A stretch of 64,000 bases of DNA from Arbacia lixula (taxonomy: Eukaryota; Echinodermata; Echinoidea; Arbacioida; Arbaciidae). The stretch lies in NCBI GenBank assembly GCA_963669155.1, contig OZ022593.1:12861427-12925426 (forward strand). The letters run 5' to 3'. Below, in pieces: positions 55,272-64,000 of the stretch. Numbering within the stretch: the first letter of the stretch is position 1; each line of letters opens with the position of its first letter. The notes under the pieces were generated by a model, which did no database searches, was not told the origin of the DNA, and saw only the letters and a program-made list of their open reading frames with translations. Position numbers and translations under genes: made by a program.

Positions 55272-55499
55272 GAATAGACCTTTTTCGTTATGTATGCAAA
55301 TTTTATTCACGCCGTTCAAACAATACGTTACCACTGGGAACCCCAAAGCTTGTCCGAGGTTTGTCCGAGTAGCAACAACTAATAGATTCAAAGTGCATTC
55401 CATCCATTGAATCTGAATGACAAGATACAGGTGAATGCAATAACGTATTACTACGCTGTTGGGGGAAAGTTGTGAATACATTACGAAAATGGTCTATTC
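55272..55499 (+). mobile_element. TIR MITE copy D (AATAGACC family), complete
   Basis: GAATAGACCTTTTTCGTTAT at the left and ATTACGAAAATGGTCTATTC at the right are inverted ends. About 228 bp. Confidence 0.87.
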
Positions 55500-55591
55500 A
55501 GAAAAAAGAGAATACATGTCGAAGGATTGTTTGCAAACTTGCTGTCCAATAGCCATTGAGATTAAAGGGCAAGTTTACCCGTGAAGCATGT

Positions 55592-57108
55592 CAATAGACC
55601 GTTTTCGTCATGCATGCACAAGACCTTTAATTTTGGACACGGCCGCAACCTCGGACAAACAAACGCTGCCCGTAATCTGCACCGTACCGTACCGCACGAA
55701 TACGAAGTACACAATGCGGCGTTAGTTCATAAGTGTATCCATACTTTGGCTTTTATTTTATAAATTTGAACCCTAAACCTAACTCTGACCCTAACCCTAA
55801 ACCTAATTCTAAACCTAACCCTGACCCTAACTCTAACCCTAGACAACTTCTTTGCCGTTGAATTCGTCCAAAAAGATGATTTCTACGTCTCCATTAGCGC
55901 CCGTTTCGGCCCTAGCCCTGATACTGCTGCGGCGAGTTATAGCCGTGACTAGCCGCATACGCTGCCATGACTTATGAACTATCGCCCACAATGCATGGGT
56001 CACGGGTACAATGCACTCGACTCACTTTTTTATTTGAATTAATTATACCTCGTTGTGGACAATACATATATCTGATTTACACAGCTGGCATATAACAATT
56101 AGTAAGATTGTCAGGAGTTTAGTTTTTCAGGGGAAAGTGATTTTTTTTAGAAGAAAGTTCGGAAATAATCGGGATAATTTCGGTGAACCACTGCTGCCAA
56201 GGGATGTGCACGGGACTCCACCCTCTCGGTATTAATTTGCAGCACGGCCTAAAATGCAAGGTGAAGATTTCCTCCATTCCCGAAACAAAAAAAAACAACA
56301 ACAAATAAAACTCGATAATTGCCATCTCTGGATCAAGGCATGTGGAAGAAAAGACTTGACAACAGACAAAATCAGGAAAGACAGCTGCATTTTTGCTCAA
56401 TGTATTTTTTTTTTACGGGAATGGCCGGCTGCTCGACAACAGATCACCCAACCCGAATACCTGCCGCCGCACCGCAGTCTCACAGCGCGAAACAAGTAAG
56501 ACAGCGAAAGCAGTGCGCCCAGCTCCCCGAGAGAGAGCTAGTAGCCATCGACCCGCTTCCTAAACGACAGAAAGTTACCGAACATTCTTTCAGTTTGATG
56601 AACACATAGTGACATACCCCACCGTGTAACTGCAACTTCATGCAGTATACCTTATTATGAGTGAACGATGCAAGTTGTAAGTATGCGAAACTATTTCTTC
56701 TCATACGTTTGCATTCATTTTTTTTAGAGGGTTATATTTCCATTTCCACGTAGCGTAAGCTCCACGCTGTGGGACGGGCCGGCGAGGTATCGCTAGCTGA
56801 AAAAGCCGACCCTTCAAATACCCGGTGGTAGAAACACCCTTTTCCTTCAAAAAACATCCTGGAGCTGCTTGGCAGTCATGCAATCAAGAGTTCCTGTCGA
56901 TGTCGACGACATCACAGAATTCCCTCTCATAAAAAAAAACAAACGCTATTTCAGGTAAAATGAGAATAAAACGAAAACCTCGGGACACCCGCTAGATTCG
57001 CACGCCACGATATGCGGACAAGATGGCGAGGAGCGCTAAGCTTGACCGAGGTAGCAACGGTAACTACGAATGACGTCATTTTTCAAACATTACAAAAACG
57101 GTCTATTC
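55592..57108 (+). mobile_element. 1.5-kb relative of the AATAGACC MITEs with decayed THAP-like ORF
   Basis: TIRs AATAGACCGTTTTCGT (55,593-55,608) and ACAAAAACGGTCTATT (57,092-57,107). Just inside the right end, AGCTTGACCGAGGTAGCAAC resembles the MITE interior. The + strand at about 56,317-56,470 encodes CHLWIKACGRKDLT, which fits the W-x-x-x-C/R-RKD centre of a THAP zinc-finger domain. After a run of ten T's a shifted frame reads STTDHPTRIPA, resembling the HPxxIP end of THAP domains. Zinc-ligand cysteines further upstream cannot be placed confidently. If right, it is a dead THAP-containing (P-element-like) transposon and a parent of the MITEs. Confidence 0.5.
55770..55842 (+). repeat. Degenerate telomere-like (CCCTAA)n
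   Basis: About 12 imperfect hexamers such as CCCTAA, CCTAAC and CTCTAA, inside the 1.5-kb TIR element. An interstitial telomere-like tract. Confidence 0.75.
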
Positions 57109-57492
57109 TATTCAAAAATTCATTCATGATACTTAAACATGGCTCTAAAATGACAGATTTTGGTTGAAACAGAACCAGCCGAAGCCCATCTTACTTTCCA
57201 GTTTCAGTCGCCAAAGCGTACGCCAAGAAAACTTACGGGCGCCGCCAGGTTCAGCGCTTCCATTCAAAACTGTGACGTCACATACGAACAAATATGACCT
57301 CTACGCCCATTGGTTCCATTCTGCACTCTCTTGTGCCGTAATATTAATAAACATATAAATATAAACTAAAAAAATCTGGACTATTAAAAAAAAACATATT
57401 TTTATCACTCGTTAAAAAAATATATATTTTTTAGCCTCAAAATATTGACTTATCTTTTCTTTGTAACGACAATCCAACGACAAATCGAAGAA

Positions 57493-57650
57493 TAGCCATT
57501 TTCGTTATGTATACAGATTTTATTTATTCACGTCGTTCAAATAATACGTTACCAATGGTAACCCAGAAACTTGTCCGAGGTTTGTTGAGTAGCAACAACT
57601 AATAGATTCAAAGTGCGTTACATCCATTGAAACTGAAACTGAAACCCTAT
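57493..57650 (+). mobile_element. TIR MITE copy E (AATAGACC family), 3' truncated
   Basis: Begins GAATAGCCATTTTCGTTATG and contains TTGTTGAGTAGCAACAACTA, but breaks off near GAAACTGAAACTGAAACCC instead of reaching the right TIR. Confidence 0.78.
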
Positions 57651-57774
57651 TTTTTAGTTTGCAATTTTCAAGAAAATTAAGGGCAACACCAAATCAAATA
57701 TCAGTATTCGATGCCACCACGAAATCCGTTGAATTCCAATCGCATGTGTTTTCATATCACTCCATCTACCGCAG

Positions 57775-57909
57775 GGTCCACGTGCTCGTCTGCCTTCCTC
57801 GTCGTCCGACGTCTTCAATATGGTGGGAGACCTGGACATCTTCTCCCTCCTGGAACTCAACACAACAGTCATCTCCGACAACCTGGAGCTGAAAACCGAC
57901 AAGAGTTCT
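57775..57909 (+). pseudogene. Duplicated exon copy of the unrecognised downstream gene
   Basis: Acceptor 'ctaccgcag' then SSSSDVFNMVGDLDIFSLLE and LNTTVISDNLELKTDK. Nearly identical to the exon at 59,111, including the intron just before the acceptor. The frame then meets TGA at 57,922; the only donor-like site is a weak GTAATG at 57,910, so the copy is either degenerate or an alternative exon. Confidence 0.5.
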
Positions 57910-59110
57910 GTAATGCAACTGTGATTACACGTGATCTAACACATTTCATTGTGACAATATTCGTATCAGATTTGTATATAATCTTGCGCAATCTAAATCG
58001 CCTGAACATATCAACAGAGCTGTGCTGTATACACCAGTTCGTAGTTAGCTCTGGAGCAAGTTTGGTCACTATGACCTTTCCCTTTTCCATTAGGATAAGC
58101 AGTTGATTAATATATCATTTCAAAAGGAGATGTTACGTAATGTGCTTACCCGACATAGCAATTTGCGATATTCAACCTCTAATAAAGGAACCATCTCAAA
58201 ACAGGTGACAAGAATAGTAGGCTACGGTCTGTGAACAATTGGGAAAGCTTCTATTACATTATTTATTGTAAACTAATTGTTGTCGTTTGGCCTGTTGTCA
58301 AATGCCCCATGATTGAACACCTTGGTGTTCTTTTATAAATTGGATAACAAGCATATTCTAAAATAACTTATTAATGATGATGCTTATCTCAGTGATTTAA
58401 AAACCAACAAGCTGGTTTGGTCACTATGACCTTCATCTGCTCATGCGCAAATTGTAATTACGAACTGGCTTATTGTAAGTACACTCGTATAATTATGTTT
58501 CCATGACATCACCCGAATGAAACACGGCTCGCTCTCTCTCTCTTACTCTCTCCCTCTCTCATCCCCTTCTCTCTTTCTCTCTCTTTTGTCATTCTCCTTT
58601 TCTTTATCCAGTTATCTGTCTCCCATTCTATCTCCCTTTCGTTCTTTTCCCTATCTCTCTCTCTCTCTTATACACCTGTGTATATATTTTACGGTTAGCC
58701 GTAGAAATGCACTTGCGGGGGGGGGGGGGGGGGAGGGGTTGCACAAAGCAAGTAAGCTTTGACATAAATGGATTCAAAGTTATTTTACTTTTGATGAGAC
58801 ATTGCCACGACCTGTAACCTTTTCTCTCCCCCCCCCCCCTCCAACCCTCCCGAAAGCCAACCCACTCCCTCAAGCACCTGTGTCACACCGAAAAACATAT
58901 CCGGTATACCATATTTAGCTATATACCTGCTCTTCGTTTTTATCTCATATAAAAGGTCTACATAGTCACTTTTTCCCTTATCTCACCGGATAATGACAGT
59001 CTATTTGTCAGGGATAATGACGCCCGGCAGAGTCAAATATCATGCTATGTCACCACGAGATCCGTTCAGTTCCAATCGCAAGTGTTTTCATATCACTCCA
59101 TCTACCGCAG

Positions 59111-59278
59111 GGTCCACGTGCTCGTCTGTCGTCCTCGTCGTCAGACGTCTTTAATATGGTGGGAGACCTGGACATCTTTTTCCTTCTGGAACTCAACACC
59201 ACGGTCACCTCCGACAACCTCGAGTGGAAAACCGACGACGACCAGTTCCAAGACGAAAGCCTCTTCGAACTCATACGT
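59111..59278 (+). CDS. Exon of an unrecognised gene, phase 0 to 0
   Basis: Acceptor 'catctaccgcag' before 59,111; donor CATACGT|GTAAGA. 168 nt, 56 codons: VFNMVGDLDIFFLLELNTTV, then SDNLEWKTDDDQFQDESLFE and LIR. Codon use and an acidic, amphipathic character suggest real protein; I do not recognise the family. It is one of two copies in the window. Upstream exons are not visible between the RET 3' UTR and here, so the gene start is unknown. Confidence 0.55.
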
Positions 59279-59829
59279 GTAAGAGTGTGCAACAATGATT
59301 GGTAATATATTTACTAACGCCTTTTAATGACCCTTGTTCCTCAGGAATTCTTTGTCTGACGCCAGCGATCACTTTGCGATTTTCTAAATAACAGAGAAAT
59401 CTGTTACAAAGTCAAAAACATTTTGACGTAAGGTAACTCCTACCGCTATCCAATCGTTTCTTCGTAATTTAAGCCACATTGATTTGTCCGATGTCTTTGA
59501 AACTAATGACGTAAATAAACCATATGATTATTTCGTAAAACGTTTCTCATCGGTATATGATTTGCAGATGCCCTTAAAACCGGTGTGTTCTATCCTCCGA
59601 CCAAAAGCCATGGAAAAATAATGCCATTTTAAATTCAATAAAAACAAAACAAAACATGTTTTTCACATGCATTCTTATACACTGAGAAAAACGAAACTAA
59701 ATACCAAAAATATTGCAATAAAGTCAATACATTCATTGTTTTTTTTCCAAGGGAAAGTCCTTTCATTATGGGTTTCACAAATTACAAACTAATCTGAGAA
59801 AGACTTAGCAATTCCTAAATACACTTTTA

Positions 59830-60164
59830 GGTAAACATGCCTCAACTCAAACTGGCCCAATCATTCACAATGGTACTGAAATACATAATCCATACTGAAT
59901 CGCTAATGTGTTTAATGACTTCTTTGTGAACATGGGGCACAAGTTGTAGAACTCTTTACCACGAACCAATTTACTTTTCTCTGATGTTATGCCTATAACG
60001 CTTTCAATACTTCTTTATATCTCAAGCATGTCCCCAAACCAGAAGTAATTCAAATTATCAAAAGTTTTCGTAACGGTAAAAGTCCCGGATATGACAACAT
60101 ATATGTTGATATTGTAAAACAGTGTACAGTACATACTTTATTCTCAGACCTTTGGCATACATAT
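59830..60164 (+). mobile_element. + strand LINE fragment, 5' part (RT domain start)
   Basis: Frames broken by stops read TGPIIHNGTEIHNPY, IANVFNDFFVNMGHKL and VIQIIKSFRNGKSPGYDNIY. These are the typical linker and first RT blocks of CR1/Jockey-type LINEs. It ends where the minus-strand element begins. Confidence 0.7.
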
Positions 60165-62098
60165 CACTCACTCACTCACTCATCCGTCTGCTGACGAAAC
60201 TCCTATGATAGCTCTCCAAAGTCTCCTCTCTTGCATGCAGGCTTCCATCTCTGCTGTTGTAATGCCATTATCATATAATTGATTGATGAATATCTTAGCG
60301 GGTCGTCCAGGTAGTCGTTTGCCATGTAATAGGTTCCAAGTTAATAAATCACTTACAGGTTTCCCCACCCCTCTTTTGCAATGTCCTGCAAACTGTAGTC
60401 GCCTCTTTCTGATAGATATTGTTATCTTGGGAAGGTCACCATAGGGCTCTTTGTGGGCATTCCAACTTTCACAACTTTCTGGTGGAACATCCATCCAGAG
60501 ACTTGCCAGTTATGTAAGTAATGGTCCATGTTTCTGAACCATACAGAAGCACACTTTCAACAGTAGCCTGGAAGAATTGTCTCTTAATATTCCATGGTAA
60601 TTTTTAGCTCCAGATGTTGTTGAACTTATTACATGCTCTCCATGCCATGGCTTTCCCGATCTTAATGTCGTTTTCTGTGTTTTAGACCCAGGCTCCGAGA
60701 TATTTGAAGTCCTGAACTTCTTTAAGAAATGTGCCGTTTTGTGTTTGGATATGAGTCTGCTGTGATTGGTTGAAAGCCATGAATTAAGTTTTCTTTGCAT
60801 TCACATGCAATCCAACTTTTAATGCTTCTGTTTCAACTGCGTTCAGGAGTTCCTGAGCTGGGGATGTAGTATCCGAGATAAGTGAAATATCGTCGGCAAA
60901 GTCAATAAAGGTTATGGTAGCTGTTAAGTTCTTACCCTTAATGCCTTCTAGAATTCTTCATAAAGCTAGGATCTGTTCTGTAGTAGATCAACCTTCTCTA
61001 AAGCTGCTTTAATTTGGTATTAGTTTTGTCTCTAAATGGGGTCTCATTCTGTTCAGGATCATCCTATTGTATGTCTTTGCCACGAGAGAGCTCAAGCTAA
61101 TTCCTCTATAACTGGATGTGTTACTTAAACCCCCCGCTTTAGGCACTGGAACCAGATTCAGTAAGGACCATTGTTTAGGTATTCTTCTGTTAAGAAGTGC
61201 ATCGTTACAGAATTTAAGTAGGATGTCATTATTCTCACATCTTTTGATGATTTCTGGTGGAATGCCATCCTCTCCACAACTTTTGCCTTCTTTTGTAGCC
61301 CTCATCGCCTTATTACTTTCTTCTATCTCAAAAGCATCCGTTCGGATTGGGAGCTCACTAAGGATTTGTGGGATTCCCTCACCTTCATCTATGAAGTTGG
61401 AAGGATTCCCCAAAAGTGTTTTAAAGTGGTCATACCAGCAGCCTATCCGCTTCTCTTTTGTGCTACCTTGCAATCTACCAGCTCTTGTCTTTTTCCTTCC
61501 ACTAACCTCATTGATTAATTTCCAAGCCGTTTGATGTTTCTGGTTCATATTGGGTTCTTCAAATTCCTGTAGTTTCTGCTCCAGATATTCACCGTTTGCT
61601 TAATGATATGCCTCATCCAACTTTTCTTTACACCTTTCAAATTCAACATGAGTGTCTCTGGCGTTTTCCTTTACATGTATCTTTTTTACTTCATTTAATA
61701 CCTGCCTGGCCTTTTCCACTCTTCCATCATAGCACAGTGCCCTACGTTGCTTCTTAGGGACTTCGGGCATCACTTTCTCGGCTGCTTCCTTGTATGCCTG
61801 AATTAAGTGGCTATAGTTTACTGTCTTATCGCAGCTGTCATCTAGGGACAGCAGGGTATATTTTGTTCCTGATTTCAACAGTGTATCTTTCTTGTAGGTC
61901 TGTGTCCAACTTTAGCTTATTCCAATCATCCCTTATCTTCTTCTGAACTGTATTAGTGTTAGCTCTAAGACTAAGCCTGATTTTTGCTGTAACTATCCTT
62001 TCGTCTGATCCAATGCTAGAGAATGAGTTACGTGCTTCATCTAGGATACTGTTTTTTCCCATTTTCTTCTGATGGGAATATAATCCAGTTGTGCACAG
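60165..62098 (-). mobile_element. Minus-strand non-LTR retrotransposon, 5' truncated, decayed
   Basis: Read on the minus strand from 62,098: the end of an endonuclease domain (LDYIPIRRKW; GSDERIVTAKIRLSLR, where active copies have SDHR), a linker, then RT blocks in the 179-codon ORF at 61,009-61,548 (KSCGEDGIPPEIIK; SYRGISLSSLVAKTYNRMIL). The FADD catalytic motif is at about 60,889-60,900 (IDFADDISLISD), and a C-terminal segment RKRRLQFAGHC...GRPAKIFINQL runs to 60,180. Several stops and frameshifts show it is dead. The 3' end is a (TGAG)n-type tail (60,165-60,182 on +). Confidence 0.88.
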
Positions 62099-62640
62099 TT
62101 TATTTGACTACGTTCATTTTGCAGACAACATTGCTTTAGTTGCTTCTGAGGAAAGCTTTGTCATTTTGATCAATAAATTGAATGTTCATTTAACATATTT
62201 AACATGTTTAATTCATGTTCATAATTGGCAATATATTAACTCTAAGCATTGTAAGAACTCAATTTTTTTTTCAGACATAGCCCAGACCTAAATACGTGTT
62301 ATAATGATGCTCCCTTATACATCAACAACCTGAGAATTAAGCAATGTTCTGTGGTTACATATCTTGGAGTGCTTGTAACCTTCTTTACCCCTGTTCGACC
62401 ATTAAATACGATGCAAGTTGACTGTTTAATGCGCAGATACTTTTCAAACTCTCTACCTACTGATCTCATGTACATGTTTTCATTGAATGCTGAAATTTAT
62501 TAGTACAATTCCCGTCAGTCTGTTAAATTCCACAGAGTGGAAAGTTCATACAAATACTCTTTCCAAATAAGTCCGTTTTTAGGTCCAGTAACCAGCCCAC
62601 AAACATAATGCTCAGTTTAGTAACTCTTTTAAAAATCAAC
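62096..62640 (+). mobile_element. + strand LINE fragment, 3' part
   Basis: VHFADNIALVASEESFVILI carries the RT catalytic loop (FADN in place of FADD), and VVTYLGVLV is the following conserved block (usually KYLGV). Frames are interrupted. It continues the element at 59,830-60,164 beyond the nested insertion, although about 150 residues of RT between the two parts are missing. Confidence 0.65.
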
Positions 62641-62935
62641 GTACAGCATTCCTCCTCTCTAAGTACTCCTTACTACCTGGGGCAACATGGAATAAAATAA
62701 GTTAACAGCTTTAGCTCCCCGGTGGAAACTATTCTATTTATCTTCATGTTATGCTACATGGGTGCACCCAAAATATCAAGCCACCGAGGCTTTTACGGGT
62801 AAACCCTTTTTTTTCATTGTTCATACGTACATCTCTGCAATACTCATGTTGTGACAATTTTTTTCAATCGTCGCTATTGCCGATCCACTCTGTGGAATTT
62901 AACAGACTGACGGGAATTGTACGAATAAATTTCTA
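62492..62935. repeat. Inverted repeat of about 50 bp arms
   Basis: ATTCCCGTCAGTCTGTTAAATTCCACAGAGTGG at about 62,508-62,540 and its complement at about 62,886-62,919; the arms enclose about 340 bp containing the end of the LINE fragment. Confidence 0.75.
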
Positions 62936-63611
62936 ATAAATGTACTATTCATTTATCTTTTCCTAAGTTGATTCATATGTTGATGTAATACATGTTTCAA
63001 TGTTATCATTTTTTTTATTGTTCTAGATTCGAAGTGCTGGTGGTCAACACGTGACCCATTTTTTTAAGGGGGGGGGGATTAGGGTTTAACCCCTCTAGTT
63101 GTTATTTTTAGTGTAATTTATATATATATTTTTTGGTTTTTTTTGTATAGATCTATCAATAGTACATAATGGGGTTTTTAGGGAGGGGGTGCCCCCTCCC
63201 ATTTCCGTATCCTTTGCTCGTTTTTGTTAAAATTTGTTTATTTCTATCAAATGTCCCCCCCCCCCTATTTTTGGCCGTGTACAGGCGCGTACTTAAAGTT
63301 GTGCAGAGCCAGAAGAGAAATCATGGCTGCTCCCCCCCCCGAACTGATAGCACTTTCAGAGAAAAAAAAATTACCCCTCCCCCCCCCCCCCCCCCCCCAT
63401 TAAGAGCACTTTCAGAGGTTGGGCGGGATAAAACAAAACATGGAAAAACATCATCCCTACCCCCCTACCCTTCCCCCCTGTTCAGCGAATACCTTCTTGA
63501 CGAAAAACATGTCTCCCCCACCTTCGAGGAGCGATTTCCGCCCTTGCGGCGGTACAATAACGAATCGTTGCTCAGCTAGATCCTGGGCTATTTTGTTTTC
63601 TCCAGGGATAG

Positions 63612-63731
63612 CCACGAAGGTATCTACTCGCAGGCCGCCAACAACTCCTCCATAAGTTTGTCATCAAGAGGATTGCAGAGACCTACTTTGTGCTGACCAA
63701 CAACAAGTACACCATGGATAGCATCGTCAAG
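63612..63731 (+). CDS. Probable next exon of the unrecognised gene
   Basis: Ends KFVIKRIAETYFVLTNNKYT followed by MDSIVK at donor GTCAAG|GTGAGC. The reading frame is clear from about 63,640. The 5' end is not: AG at 63,610-63,611 gives a phase-0 exon of 40 codons that fits the exon at 59,111; the stronger acceptor 'ttttgttttctccag' at 63,605 leads to other frames (DSHEGIYSQAANN) that hit a stop. A one-base frameshift near 63,645 would join the two frames, so this could be a pseudogene or a sequencing error. Confidence 0.45.
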
Positions 63732-63747
63732 GTGAGCTTGAAGGGTG

Positions 63748-63893
63748 AACTCTCTCGTGAATATTGGCGTGAAGATGTGTAGTAAGAAAGTGGGGTTGTC
63801 AGGGCCTGGTAATGTGTGGGTTAACTCTCTCATTACCATTGACACGAAAATAAGTAGTAAACCAATGGGGTTGTCAGGGCCTGGTAATGTAAG
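63748..63893 (+). repeat. Tandem duplication, 2 x about 73 bp
   Basis: Two copies of AACTCTCTC...GGGGTTGTCAGGGCCTGGTAATGT, directly after the donor of the putative exon ending at 63,731. Confidence 0.8.
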
Positions 63894-64000
63894 GATAAAG
63901 GTTTGTCTCATTGGTGGAAATTTTTCGGGGACATCACAGATAAGTTACCGAGAATAGCCACGGGACTTTAAAAAAGTATTCAAACAATCAAACACATTTC

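Noticed and set aside
59050-59295. 81-codon minus-strand ORF over the exon at 59,111
   Set aside because: The + strand has consensus splice sites and the duplicated copy keeps the + frame; the minus ORF is a shadow.
60510-60800. 96-codon minus-strand ORF within the retrotransposon
   Set aside because: It is out of frame with the RT/C-terminal frame that carries the conserved blocks; a shadow.
61118-61534. 138-codon + strand ORF opposite the RT domain
   Set aside because: Antisense shadow of the minus-strand reverse transcriptase.

Overview
This window is animal nuclear DNA: AT-rich, intron-dominated and crowded with short non-autonomous DNA transposons, LINE fragments and microsatellites. 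The main gene, on the + strand from 8,373 to 38,920, is a well-preserved orthologue of the RET receptor tyrosine kinase. The repeat style (TTAAAGG-ended fold-back MITEs, 'CACTGTAAAAAA' elements, GA/GT microsatellites, poly-C tracts) and the moderate divergence from vertebrate RET suggest an invertebrate deuterostome, most likely an echinoderm such as a sea urchin. The species is inference.

RET (8,373-38,920): I could place 20 coding exons with consensus splice sites and compatible reading phases. They encode 1,107 residues up to the stop; only the signal-peptide exon is missing. In order they cover cadherin-like domains 1-4, the 16-cysteine membrane-proximal domain, a transmembrane helix, a juxtamembrane segment, the complete tyrosine kinase and a tyrosine-bearing tail. 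Intron positions and phases match human RET as I recall it. Exons 12, 15, 16 and 18 match in length (148, 123, 71, 100 nt). The differences are a 21-nt microexon plus a fused exon 8/9, and an extra intron splitting exon 17 (41+97=138 nt). Residue numbers below count from the codon completed by the first two bases of exon 2.

Upstream (1-8,372): intron 1 or 5' flank, holding fold-back elements (303-474, 1,469-2,093, 3,309-3,912, 6,166-6,470) and a 5'-truncated LINE 3' end (2,489-3,040). The RET introns carry more elements. The most striking is a 2.3-kb nested pair at 20,583-22,877, where a palindromic MITE was split by a 1.9-kb CACTGTAAAA element that duplicated TA.

Downstream: RET 3' UTR (38,921 to about 41,040 or 41,365); a stretch with nothing recognisable (about 41.4-46.4 kb); a dispersed, partly tandem repeat family (46.48-49.64 kb); tandem minisatellites (51.08-51.96 kb); and a family of about 225-bp TIR elements (25.2, 53.8, 55.0, 55.3, 57.5 kb) with a 1.5-kb relative (55,592-57,108) that carries remnants of a THAP-like ORF and degenerate telomere-like repeats.

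Right end (57.7-63.9 kb): parts of a second, unrecognised + strand gene (exons at 59,111-59,278 and probably 63,612-63,731, plus a duplicated degenerate exon at 57,775). Its intron contains a + strand LINE interrupted by a minus-strand non-LTR retrotransposon.
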